A stretch of 64,000 bases of DNA, from assembly GCF_000272045.2 (NCBI RefSeq), contig NZ_AJYZ02000019.1, positions 1,592,047-1,656,046 on the forward strand, in the 5' to 3' direction. This document shows, piece after piece, positions 54,893-63,555 of the stretch (positions are counted from its first letter, which is position 1; every line of letters begins with the position of its first letter). The notes below the pieces were generated by a model. It was not told where the DNA came from. It worked only from the letters and a program-made list of their open reading frames with translations, and did no database searches. The translations under genes and the position numbers were made by a program. This DNA comes from Vibrio crassostreae 9ZC13. GTDB lineage: Bacteria; Pseudomonadota; Gammaproteobacteria; Enterobacterales; Vibrionaceae.

Positions 54893-55384
54893 ATGAAAAT
54901 GAATCACGTAGGCATCATGGTGGGTGACATGGACCAAGCAGTCGAGTTTTACACGAAAGCTCTAGGTCTAAGAATCGTAATGAACAACACCAAAGTGATG
55001 GAAGAGCGCGAATCAGCAATCGGCCGCATGTGTATCGCTGTGTTCGGTGAAGGCTTTAAAGGCTTCAACATTGCACACCTAGTAACATCTGATGGTATCG
55101 GTGTTGAGCTGTTCGAAATGAAAGAGCGCCAAGAGCGTCACGAAGTTGATTTCTCACGTCTAGGTATTTTCCACTTCTGTCTACAGCTTCCAAAAGAGCA
55201 GTTTCATTCAGCGATTAAACGTGTTGAAGAGTTTGGCGGTAAGGTCCGTATGGACATCATGCGTTACCACCCAGAAGACGAACTAAAACAAGCACAAATG
55301 GTTTACCTAGAAGACCCGTTTGGCAACCTGTTCGAATTCTACTCGCACACATACGAAGACACCTACGCGACTGACTACGAGTAA
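54893..55384 (+). CDS. VOC-family dioxygenase/lyase-like protein, copy 1
   Basis: A protein of 163 residues from the ATG with GGAG six bases upstream. The VOC fold appears as MNHVGIMVGDMDQAVEFYTK, then GVELFEM, then LEDPFGNLFEFYSHTYEDTY. Metal ligands are likely the early His, and the His and Glu in later strands. The second copy at 57311 differs in four residues. The substrate is unknown. Confidence 0.87.
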   Translation: MKMNHVGIMVGDMDQAVEFYTKALGLRIVMNNTKVMEERESAIGRMCIAVFGEGFKGFNIAHLVTSDGIGVELFEMKERQERHEVDFSRLGIFHFCLQLPKEQFHSAIKRVEEFGGKVRMDIMRYHPEDELKQAQMVYLEDPFGNLFEFYSHTYEDTYATDYE

Positions 55385-55433
55385 TAGTGTTATCTACCTG
55401 TCATAAGGTAGAAAACCGAAACACCCCCTAAAG

Positions 55434-55464
55434 AGGATTGGTAGAGATACCAATCCTTTTTTTG
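55434..55464 (+). terminator. terminator of VOC copy 1
   Basis: AGGATTGGTA, GAGA, TACCAATCCT and seven T. The same hairpin follows copy 2 and a close relative follows the pyrophosphatase gene. Confidence 0.95.
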
Positions 55465-55652
55465 TGTCTGCGATATTGAGTGGAAGGTTACGGATAAACC
55501 TGGTCAAAGGAGTGCTTTGTGCTCTTCGTTGCACTAAAACAAGCCGACAGTGTTGCTCTATAGTGCAGCACTGGCTAAAGATGAAACTTAACTGATTGAT
55601 AAGTATGATGTTAAACCATTGGCATATATGTTGCTCTATTGTCTTTATGTAA

Positions 55653-55664
55653 ATTGTATACAAT
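55653..55664 (+). promoter_or_regulatory. palindrome upstream of the permease gene
   Basis: ATTGTATACAAT, a perfect 12-bp palindrome 24 bases before the start codon, of the GTATACAA kind bound by many GntR/FadR proteins. Confidence 0.4.
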
Positions 55665-55687
55665 AAAAAATACATAAAGGAAGTCAC

Positions 55688-57064
55688 ATGGAACAGAACA
55701 GTGAATTGATCTACGGATTAGACGATCGACCATCAGTCAGAGCTGCCAGTTACGCAGCGTTGCAGCATGTATTAGCCAGTTTCGTTGGTATTATCACGCC
55801 CACACTCATTATTGGCGGTGTGCTTGGGTTGGGTGAGCACATTCCTTATCTGATCAGCATGGCACTGATGGTGTCTGGGGTCGGCACTTTTATACAAGCT
55901 AGGAAAATAGGGCCAGTTGGCGCAGGGATGATCTGTGTCCAAGGAACCAGCTTTGCGTTCTTGGGATCTGTATTAGGTGCAGGTTTTCTGGTTAAAGCGA
56001 ATGGAGGTGGGCCAGATGAAATGCTCGCTACCATTTTCGGTGTCTGCTTCTTTGGTGCATTTGTTGAAATCGTACTATCGCGCTTTATCGAAAAGCTCAA
56101 AGTCGTTATCACGCCCGTTGTGACTGGAATCGTTATCACGACGATAGGTATCTCTTTGATTAAAGTCGGTGTTACTGATATTGCGGGTGGCGTTGGCGCC
56201 GAAGACTTTGGCTCTGGAAGCAATCTGATGTTGGGTGCCATCGTCCTCGGAACCATAGTGGCACTTAACCTAAGCAACAATACTATGGTTAGGCTGTCGT
56301 CTATTTTGGTCGGTTTAGTTGTAGGGTGGGGCGTTGCTATTCTGATGGGCAAAGCGTCGATGGTTTCTTTTGCATCTCAACCGCTATTGAGTATCCCTGT
56401 CCCATTTAAATATGGCTTCGCTTTTGATTGGCAAGCCTTTCTCCCGATTGCTTTTATCTACTTGATTACCGTTATTGAAACAACCGGTGACCTGACTGCC
56501 AACAGCATGTTCTCAGGACAGCCAGTTAAGGGGCCAAAATACATCAATCGACTCAAGGCGGGCGTGCTAGGTGACGGCGTAAACTCGCTTATTGCAGCAG
56601 TATTCAACACTTTTCCAAACACGACTTTCAGCCAGAACAATGGTGTGATCCATTTTACGGGGATTGCGAGTCGCTACATTGGCTACTTCATTGCGGCGAT
56701 TCTTTTTCTATTAGGCCTATTTCCCATCTTAGGCGCGGTATTGATGACGATTCCAAAACCTGTGTTGGGTGGGGCGACATTAGTCATGTTCGGTACGGTT
56801 GCTGCGGCGGGCATCAAGATTATCGCTAGTGAGAAGCTGGATCGTCGCAGAATCATGACGATTGCCATCTCATTAGGTTTAGGACTGGGGGTAATGCTGG
56901 TACCGGATTTATTGAAAGAAGCACCCAAGCTAGTGCAAAGCATATTTGGCTCACCTGTAACCATGTCTGGTATTGCCGCGCTTGTGACTACCGGGTTGAT
57001 GTCTTTGGTGCCTGAAACAAAAGCCAAGCAGATTTCGAACGTCGTACAGACCAGTAAAGCGTAA
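55688..57064 (+). CDS. NCS2 nucleobase:cation symporter (urate/xanthine permease type)
   Basis: A protein of 458 residues with about 12 to 14 membrane helices. Typical NCS2 blocks are CVQGTSFAFLGSVLGAG, the signature VIETTGDLTANSM and FPNTTFSQNNGVIHFTG, which fits purine (xanthine or urate) rather than uracil carriers. AAGGA precedes the ATG. It lies between the two VOC copies, which suggests a shared purine- or allantoin-related function, but this is only context. Confidence 0.88.
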   Translation: MEQNSELIYGLDDRPSVRAASYAALQHVLASFVGIITPTLIIGGVLGLGEHIPYLISMALMVSGVGTFIQARKIGPVGAGMICVQGTSFAFLGSVLGAGFLVKANGGGPDEMLATIFGVCFFGAFVEIVLSRFIEKLKVVITPVVTGIVITTIGISLIKVGVTDIAGGVGAEDFGSGSNLMLGAIVLGTIVALNLSNNTMVRLSSILVGLVVGWGVAILMGKASMVSFASQPLLSIPVPFKYGFAFDWQAFLPIAFIYLITVIETTGDLTANSMFSGQPVKGPKYINRLKAGVLGDGVNSLIAAVFNTFPNTTFSQNNGVIHFTGIASRYIGYFIAAILFLLGLFPILGAVLMTIPKPVLGGATLVMFGTVAAAGIKIIASEKLDRRRIMTIAISLGLGLGVMLVPDLLKEAPKLVQSIFGSPVTMSGIAALVTTGLMSLVPETKAKQISNVVQTSKA

Positions 57065-57181
57065 CGGGCTTCTTCGTGCTGAACTAAGGATGTTTAACTA
57101 GAGCCACATGACATATGTGGCTCTCAACTTTAACTTATTGTGTGACGTGTTGGCATCTCACTTAACTTGGTAAATAACATA

Positions 57182-57212
57182 AAATTATCATTAATATAAA
57201 TTATGATAATTT
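57182..57212 (+). promoter_or_regulatory. AT-rich palindrome upstream of the second VOC copy
   Basis: AAATTATCAT, 11 bases, ATGATAATTT, perfect 10-bp arms. Confidence 0.5.
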
Positions 57213-57310
57213 CAGTTAATCGTCGTATCTCCATATACTCTCTCCATCGAAACGAAACACCGAAGCGAGTCTTCGAAAAATACAGAATTAAAGAGAATTT
57301 GGAGAAAGTT

Positions 57311-57802
57311 ATGAAAATGAATCACGTAGGCATCATGGTTGGCGACATGGACAAAGCAGTCGAGTTTTACACAAAAGCGCTAGGTCTAAGAATCGTAATG
57401 ACCAAAACTAAAGTGATGGAAGAGCGCGAATCAGCAATCGGCCGCATGTGTATTGCAGTATTTGGTGAAGGCTTTAAAGGTTTCAACATTGCTCACCTAG
57501 TCACTTCAGATGGTATCGGTGTTGAGCTGTTCGAAATGAAAGATCGTCAAGAGCGTCATGAAGTAGATTTCTCTCGCTTAGGTATCTTTCACTTCTGTCT
57601 GCAGCTTCCAAAAGAGCAGTTTCATTCAGCGATTAAGCGTGTTGAAGAGTTTGGCGGTAAGGTTCGTATGGACATCATGCGTTACCACCCAGAAGACGAA
57701 CTAAAACAAGCACAAATGGTTTACCTAGAAGACCCGTTTGGCAACCTGTTCGAATTCTACTCGCACACATACGAAGACACGTACGCGACTGACTACGAGT
57801 AA
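57311..57802 (+). CDS. VOC-family dioxygenase/lyase-like protein, copy 2
   Basis: A protein of 163 residues with GGAG six bases upstream of the ATG; the frame upstream of it to 57203 is leader sequence. Four residues differ from copy 1 (Gln to Lys, Asn to Thr, Asn to Lys, Glu to Asp). Upstream palindrome, leader and terminator are also duplicated. Most differences at the nucleotide level lie in the upstream half; the end of the gene is nearly identical. Confidence 0.87.
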   Translation: MKMNHVGIMVGDMDKAVEFYTKALGLRIVMTKTKVMEERESAIGRMCIAVFGEGFKGFNIAHLVTSDGIGVELFEMKDRQERHEVDFSRLGIFHFCLQLPKEQFHSAIKRVEEFGGKVRMDIMRYHPEDELKQAQMVYLEDPFGNLFEFYSHTYEDTYATDYE

Positions 57803-57852
57803 TCGCGTTATCTACTTGTCATAAGGTAGAAAAACCGAAACATCCCCTAAAG

Positions 57853-57883
57853 AGGATTGGTAGAGATACCAATCCTTTTTTTG
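57853..57883 (+). terminator. terminator of VOC copy 2
   Basis: AGGATTGGTA, GAGA, TACCAATCCT and seven T, identical to the hairpin of copy 1. Confidence 0.95.
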
Positions 57884-58137
57884 TTTGTGTGCTTTTTAAG
57901 TGCTCCATCATATGGTGCGGTTAATAAAGCAACAGCTTTAAGACATTGTTAAAGTTGACGTTTTGAAGATAAAACCTTTCATGAATATGACTGAAGCGAG
58001 CGTGCTTCATGAAAACATTGCGCAATCACACTGGTGATAGCCCTCGCTGAGAACTCACAATACTCAGTTCAATACTGCTGAACCGCACTACAATGAAAAT
58101 AGATAAACATTACATGAAGAAGATCTACTGAAATAGC

Positions 58138-58563
58138 ATGAAAAAACTAAACCTTATCTTTGCCGCTTTTCTTATTACTTTGCTTGCCGGATGCTCGTCA
58201 CATGCGGCCGTCGATACTTCAAAAACAAAGGGCTATGCCAATTCACATGCGCTTGTGGGAGTGGCTTCTTGGTATGGCGATAAATTCCATGGAAAACTGA
58301 CGGCAAGTGGTGAAACGTATAATAAAAACGCCTATACAGCCGCTCACAAAACCTTGCCATTTGGGACTATCGTGAGAGTGACCAATACAGCCAATAACAA
58401 GTCAGTCGATGTCAAAATTAACGATAGAGGCCCTTACGTAAAAGGCCGAGTGATTGACCTTTCCCACAAAGCATTTTCTCGAATTGGTGACGTTAAGAAA
58501 GGCGTAGTAAAAGTCAAAATTGAGATTATTGATGACAGCAACACCTTTCGATACAAACACTAG
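58138..58563 (+). CDS. rlpA: RlpA-like septal ring lytic transglycosylase (short form)
   Basis: A protein of 141 residues with a lipoprotein signal (LLAGCSS lipobox). The double-psi beta-barrel is complete: [52 protein letters not shown] with Asp/His catalytic candidates. It has no C-terminal SPOR domain, unlike the cell-division RlpA, so it is a short paralogue. Confidence 0.85.
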   Translation: MKKLNLIFAAFLITLLAGCSSHAAVDTSKTKGYANSHALVGVASWYGDKFHGKLTASGETYNKNAYTAAHKTLPFGTIVRVTNTANNKSVDVKINDRGPYVKGRVIDLSHKAFSRIGDVKKGVVKVKIEIIDDSNTFRYKH

Positions 58564-58678
58564 AATCCCCTCCTAACCTCCCCTTGGTGTACATCTCCGC
58601 TCCCTTACCAGCAACGGGAAGGGGAGGAAAAAAAACCTCGATCTCGATGATTGAATAGCATATTTATGCTTACTCGAT

Positions 58679-58702
58679 AAGGCTGCTTTTGCAGCCTTTT
58701 TT
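58679..58702 (+). terminator. terminator before the pyrophosphatase gene
   Basis: AAGGCTGC, TTTT, GCAGCCTT and T-run. The rest of 58564-59006 shows nothing supportable except the promoter region expected upstream of 59007. Confidence 0.9.
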
Positions 58703-59006
58703 GTGCCTTTCGATAATCCATTTTTAATAAGATTATCTTATTTTCAGTATGTGGGTTGATGATGTTATGTGGTCAATAAATCAGTGTCTTAGCTTTCTTA
58801 TCATTAGGGTTCATTGAAATTCATTGTGAAATAATGAAAAGCTAACCTAATCCAAGTTGAGCTTTGGTGTGATTAACAGTGAAAGCCTAAGGGCAATTAC
58901 ATTTAGTTACTTACTGAAGTAAAACTGAAATATTAGTTACACGGTTCTGAAATTTTTGGTGTTTAGCTTATGGGCTTCTATATCGCATTTAAATAAGGAA
59001 ATACCC

Positions 59007-60020
59007 GTGAAGCTAACCCCTGTCGTTGCAGCCGTAATTATGTCTTTCAGTTCAGCAAGTTTTGCTTTTAGCTTGCAACAATCTGCCAATGAAAACAGTG
59101 AAGATCTCGTATGGACAGGGCACCTAAGCCCAGACAGCGACACGGTAATGTCTGCGATGCTCGCGGCTCATATCTATGGCGGTACAGCGACAGTACCAGA
59201 GCCGATTAATCCAGAATCCACCTTCATCTTGAATTACTGCAATGCTGAATCACCACGCGTAGAGACAGATTACTCTTCATACCGAGTAGGGCTGGTGGAT
59301 TTCAACCAAGTCACTCAGCTAGCGCCAACTATCGACCAAGCATCTATTGTTGCTGTGGTTGATCATCATGCAATTGGTGGCTCACCGATTAATACACCAC
59401 AAATTGTCGAGATGGATATTCGAGGCTGGGGATCGGCTGCCACTATTCTTGCTGACAACGCTGAAAAGTTGGATGTGACCCTACCTAAGCACCTTGCTTG
59501 TGTCGGTTTAGGCGCAATCCTTTCTGATACTGTGGTATTCCAATCATCAACCACAACTGAGCATGATCGTGAGTACGCAGAGAAACTTGCAAAAGTTGCA
59601 GGTATTTCAGATATCGAAGATTTCGGCCAACAGATGCTGATTGCTAAGTCTGATCTCAGTCATCTTTCTTCTGAAACCATTCTGACGCTGGATTACAAAA
59701 ACTTTAAATACGGTGGCAAACAGGTGGGTATCGGTGTTGCTGAAACACTAATGGCTCAACAACTGATTGACCGTAAAGACGATCTTCTAGCAGCAATGAA
59801 GACTTACAAAAAAGAGAACGGGCTAGACCATCTGTTCTTTTCAATCACAGATACCAAGAACAAAGAAGCTAACCTATTGTGGGTGGATGAAAGCGACTAT
59901 CAAGTCATCAAGTCGGCTTTCAACGCTGAACCAACAAGCGACATGCTGACGTTAGAAGGCGTCACTTCGCGTAAGCGCCAGATTGGCCCTGCGGTTCAAA
60001 AGGCAATTGAGAGCTTGTAA
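59007..60020 (+). CDS. ppaC: family II (manganese-dependent) inorganic pyrophosphatase, apparently exported
   Basis: A protein of 337 residues starting with GTG (AAGGA seven bases upstream). DHH-family motifs are GHLSPDSDTVMSA (about 38-50), VDFNQ, VDHHAIGG and the C-terminal SRKRQIGPA. It hydrolyses pyrophosphate to phosphate. The first 20 residues (KLTPVVAAVIMSFSSASFA) form a signal peptide with a plausible cut after SFA, so the enzyme would work in the periplasm. Family II enzymes are normally cytoplasmic. Confidence 0.88.
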   Translation: MKLTPVVAAVIMSFSSASFAFSLQQSANENSEDLVWTGHLSPDSDTVMSAMLAAHIYGGTATVPEPINPESTFILNYCNAESPRVETDYSSYRVGLVDFNQVTQLAPTIDQASIVAVVDHHAIGGSPINTPQIVEMDIRGWGSAATILADNAEKLDVTLPKHLACVGLGAILSDTVVFQSSTTTEHDREYAEKLAKVAGISDIEDFGQQMLIAKSDLSHLSSETILTLDYKNFKYGGKQVGIGVAETLMAQQLIDRKDDLLAAMKTYKKENGLDHLFFSITDTKNKEANLLWVDESDYQVIKSAFNAEPTSDMLTLEGVTSRKRQIGPAVQKAIESL

Positions 60021-60039
60021 GTAGAAAGAGAGTTTGGAG

Positions 60040-60069
60040 GGGATTGGTAGAAATACCAATCCCTTTTTT
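60040..60069 (+). terminator. terminator of the pyrophosphatase gene
   Basis: GGGATTGGTA, GAAA, TACCAATCCC and T-run; a third relative of the hairpins at 55434 and 57853. Confidence 0.95.
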
Positions 60070-60146
60070 ATTATTGGGCGTCTAAATGGGATTTGGACAA
60101 TAACAAGTTAGGAGCAGTCATAAACTGCAGTCTCATTCGAAGCGAT

Positions 60147-60182
60147 TAAAAAAGCACTTCTAAACGAGATGTTAGAAGTGCT
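60147..60182 (-). terminator. terminator of the dipeptidase gene
   Basis: AGCACTTCTAA and TTAGAAGTGCT arms; on the minus strand a T-run follows. Confidence 0.9.
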
Positions 60183-60209
60183 AATTATTGAGTAAATTTA
60201 ATAAACTTC

Positions 60210-61373
60210 TTATACCCAGACTTGATCAAATACTCGGTACATGTTGCCACCTAAGAACTTGCTGCAGTCTTCTTCTGAGTATCCATTTTCAAGCATGGTA
60301 TCAATTAGAGCTGCAACAATTTGATATGGTGCTGGGGTAGGAAACCCTTTTGCTCCTACAGCGGCACTATAGCCACCATCAGGGAATACGTTCTGCCCCA
60401 TTGGTGTTTGAATAATAGACGCTGTAAAATTGATGTTCGGGATATAGTCTGAACCGAAGCCAACGTGGTCTATACCGACTAAGTTGACCATATAATCAAT
60501 ATGTCGAAATAATTGTTCAGTCGTCAATATATCTGGGTTAGATGTATCCATAAAGGCAGCCACCATATTTATTGAGCAAACCCCACCGGTTGCCGCAACA
60601 CCTTTAATCACAGCTTCAGAAAGGCTTCTCTGATAATCAGCAATGGCTTTCGCACCTGAATGCGAAGAAATGACAGGTTGGCTACTGCGTTCAATCGCAT
60701 CTAAGGAGGTTCGTTCGCCAGTATGGCTTACATCAACAGGCATACCGTATCGGTTATAAGCGTCGACAAGTTTTTTTCCATATTCAGTTAGACCACGGTT
60801 CTCAATTTCGAAGCAGCCATCACCCACATCATTACGTTGATTATATGCCAATAAACAGTAACCATAGCCCATCTCACGCCATAGTCCTACGCGATCAACA
60901 TCACCACCAAATATTTGAGTACCTTGGTGAGTGAAGTAAATACCCAATTTGTTTTGTTTTACCGCTTCATCAATATCTTTGGTAGTGCGGATCATCATAT
61001 AGTCGTCTGGGCGTTCTTTCATTTTGCTTAGGTAGAACTGAGCGCCTTTCATAATGCCTTCAACCGAGGCATCTAACGAGTCTGCGGAAGGACATGCTGC
61101 TAGTACCTTGAATCCAGCGGCTTTGCACTTGTCCATTTCATCATGGAATTCTGGTGCTTCAGGTGAAGACCATTGAGAGGGCCAAAGACCGGAAAAAAGG
61201 CTGTCAATAGCCATAGAATCTCGAACAATTTTTTTTGCACGTTCAGATGCAGGATATTTGTGTGTTCGTTGAGGGATTTTTGAATAATCTTTTATTTCAA
61301 ATTCTGGTAATTTTGGTGCACCTGACTTTGTCGCTTTATCATTACTTGGTTCGATTTCAGATTTGTTGTCCAT
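60210..61373 (-). CDS. M19 (membrane dipeptidase) family protein with altered metal site
   Basis: A protein of 387 residues without a signal peptide. M19 signatures are PVDVSHTGERTSLDAI, VISSHSGAKAIADYQRS and HVGFGSDY, so the second-metal His, His and Asp are kept. At the usual first-metal HxD the sequence is AIDSLFSGLW (about 55-64), and the region where the bridging Glu is expected reads FTHQGTQIF. A mononuclear or changed-substrate enzyme is likely. M19 enzymes cut dipeptides with D- or dehydro residues. The neighbouring D-aminoacylase homologue suggests D-amino acid metabolism. Confidence 0.85.
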   Translation of the reverse strand: MDNKSEIEPSNDKATKSGAPKLPEFEIKDYSKIPQRTHKYPASERAKKIVRDSMAIDSLFSGLWPSQWSSPEAPEFHDEMDKCKAAGFKVLAACPSADSLDASVEGIMKGAQFYLSKMKERPDDYMMIRTTKDIDEAVKQNKLGIYFTHQGTQIFGGDVDRVGLWREMGYGYCLLAYNQRNDVGDGCFEIENRGLTEYGKKLVDAYNRYGMPVDVSHTGERTSLDAIERSSQPVISSHSGAKAIADYQRSLSEAVIKGVAATGGVCSINMVAAFMDTSNPDILTTEQLFRHIDYMVNLVGIDHVGFGSDYIPNINFTASIIQTPMGQNVFPDGGYSAAVGAKGFPTPAPYQIVAALIDTMLENGYSEEDCSKFLGGNMYRVFDQVWV

Positions 61374-61421
61374 ATTTGAAATTTTCCTTAACAGTGTTAG
61401 CTTCTATAAAATATAAATATG

Positions 61422-61445
61422 TTGGAAGTTTGGAAGTTTGGAAGT
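61422..61445 (+). repeat. three tandem copies of an 8-bp unit
   Basis: TTGGAAGT three times in the 345-base gap between the two peptidase genes (61374-61718). The gap also has GCACCTTTTTAT twice (near 61490-61520). I see no gene. Confidence 0.85.
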
Positions 61446-61663
61446 AAAGATAGGTACGGATTTATATCAAACGGAGTGTTAAGCCCTTTGTACGCACCTT
61501 TTTATGCACCTTTTTATAAATAAACTACGCCCAATGACATGATAAAAACGTGATTTATGTCGAATATTTTTGGCAAATCTATCTAAATGTTACCTCAATT
61601 AGAAAATTCATTTAAAAGTATTATATGTGACACTTTAAGAAATTATCGAAGAGGTGAGATAAA

Positions 61664-61687
61664 AAAGCGATACCTGAGTATCGCTTT
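61664..61687 (-). terminator. terminator of the D-aminoacylase-like gene
   Basis: AAAGCGATAC, CTGA, GTATCGCTTT with an A-run upstream on the plus strand, read as T-run on the minus strand. Confidence 0.93.
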
Positions 61688-61718
61688 CTATAGTCTGATT
61701 TATCATTGATTAGGTGAA

Positions 61719-63272
61719 TTAACGTCGAATGGCTTCGCCTGCTTTAACGTCTGTATCTAGTTGTGTGTTGTTGATAACGATTTTGCCGTTAACCAATAAC
61801 CAATGTACGCCTACGGCTGGGTGGTTAGGATCTTGGTAGGTGCCCACATCAGCGATAGTTTCTGGGTCGAATACCACGATATCTGCGTCCATATTAGTTT
61901 GGATTCGTCCTTTATTTTTCATTTGAGGGACAAAATCTTCTATTAATTGAGCTGGCATCAGTGTCATTTTACGTAGTGCTTCCGTCATCGTTAACAAGCC
62001 GCGCTCACGAACATAGACTCTGAGTACTTTAGCAAAGGTGCCATTTGATCTAGGATGAGAGAATAGATCTTTTGGTAATGGCCACTCGTCACCTGCATAA
62101 TTTTCAATGTGGCCGTCTTCGTCCATATGCATCCAGAACATTTCGTCAGATTCAATCAACACATTAGGATTTAGAATCGAAGCGTCTAATAGAGCAAGAT
62201 CTTTAGGGTTTTGCTCGTCTAGGAAGTGCCAGACAATAAAGGTACCAGGTTTATTTTCTTGGTAGTCTTTCAACTGTTCTTCTGTCATACGTTCTTTACC
62301 TAGCTGAAAGTTTTCAGCGGTTGAACCCATACGTTCCCGCCAGCCTTCACCAGAAAACATGGCTGCGCCAACGACAGTACTTGCTGCGCCCCAAGGGTAA
62401 GCGCCCACAGTAACATTGATTCCTTGTTCTTGAGCCTTATTGACCATAGGTAAGATGGTTTCGATATCTTTTAATGAAGTACTGTTAATATGACAAAAGT
62501 GCATATGAGCGCCAGTGATAGCGGCATTGCCCACTAATTCTTTAACGGCTTCAAACGAGCTTTGTGGCTCGGCATTGCTAGCATAGCGAACGTGAGTATA
62601 GGTTGCTACGTCTCTTTCTGCGGCTAATTCAGCCAATGCATAATATTCTTTTTGACCATGGCCCGGTGCATAGCCAGCGTTAATCCCGATACCTAGGCCA
62701 CCTTCATCAAGGCCTTGCTCAATCAGCTTGATGATTTTACTTTCTTGCTCAGGTGTTGCTATATCCATCTTCCAATCATTACGTGATTGAGCTTTTTGGA
62801 AATAGCCAACGGTCGCTTCGGGTTCCGTCTCACTAAATGTAGCAATACGAGCGTAAGTCCAACCAGCTGCTGCACCATAGTTTAATGGTAAGCCTTTTTC
62901 AGCTTGTCCTGCATACCAGTCACTGATAGGTAGAACACCAGATTCGAGTTCCAGCATAGTGGTAACGCCTTGCATCGCCTGCATTCTGTAGTCACCAATG
63001 TTTTGACCATGAGCGTGGACGTCGATGAATCCAGGGGCAACAACTTTACCTGTAGCGTCAATAGTTTTATCCCCAGAAATACTATCGGTCGTTATTGCTG
63101 TGATCTTATTATCTTTGATCCCGACATTAGCAACAGAATCGAAATTTGTTTCAGGGTCGATAACTCTGCCGTTCAAAATTACAACATCATAATTAGCGGC
63201 GATAACAAGTGGTGACATAAGGCCAAAGCCGACGATCGTAGCCTTTTTAATGAATGATTCTAGTGGTTTCAT
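61719..63272 (-). CDS. exported D-aminoacylase/N-acyl-D-amino acid deacylase family amidohydrolase
   Basis: A protein of 517 residues with a signal peptide (MKPLESFIKKATIVGFGLM, cut near VIAA). The amidohydrolase start is ILNGRVIDPETNFDS and VVAPGFIDVHAHGQNI, and GITGAHMHF-type strands and SDEMFWMH follow. The family cleaves N-acyl-D-amino acids or dihydroxy compounds. It lies upstream of the M19 gene with a 345-base gap and its own terminator, so both may deal with D-amino acid conjugates in the same pathway without being one operon. Confidence 0.87.
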   Translation of the reverse strand: MKPLESFIKKATIVGFGLMSPLVIAANYDVVILNGRVIDPETNFDSVANVGIKDNKITAITTDSISGDKTIDATGKVVAPGFIDVHAHGQNIGDYRMQAMQGVTTMLELESGVLPISDWYAGQAEKGLPLNYGAAAGWTYARIATFSETEPEATVGYFQKAQSRNDWKMDIATPEQESKIIKLIEQGLDEGGLGIGINAGYAPGHGQKEYYALAELAAERDVATYTHVRYASNAEPQSSFEAVKELVGNAAITGAHMHFCHINSTSLKDIETILPMVNKAQEQGINVTVGAYPWGAASTVVGAAMFSGEGWRERMGSTAENFQLGKERMTEEQLKDYQENKPGTFIVWHFLDEQNPKDLALLDASILNPNVLIESDEMFWMHMDEDGHIENYAGDEWPLPKDLFSHPRSNGTFAKVLRVYVRERGLLTMTEALRKMTLMPAQLIEDFVPQMKNKGRIQTNMDADIVVFDPETIADVGTYQDPNHPAVGVHWLLVNGKIVINNTQLDTDVKAGEAIRR

Positions 63273-63555
63273 AATTTTATCCCGTGTGTGTGAGATGAAC
63301 TATAAGTGTTACGTGTCAAAAATCTTAGACCAATAATTTCACGCTATCTACCTGATCCTCATCTTTGCTCATTGATAAGACAAATCTAACGTGACAAGAG
63401 AAAGTGACTCAAAAACAATCACTTTTACGCTCATCTCACCCACAGCTATTGACTTTGCCGCTCCAGAGCTGCCCTTCTCTATAAAGGCAATTTTGACAAA
63501 ATAATCCTTCATAGCTAAACGTTTATGTACCAACGTTTTCGTCAGGGAAAAAAAA

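Noticed and set aside
55394..55687. 97-residue frame on the minus strand
   Set aside because: It covers the VOC terminator and the permease promoter region; no family features.
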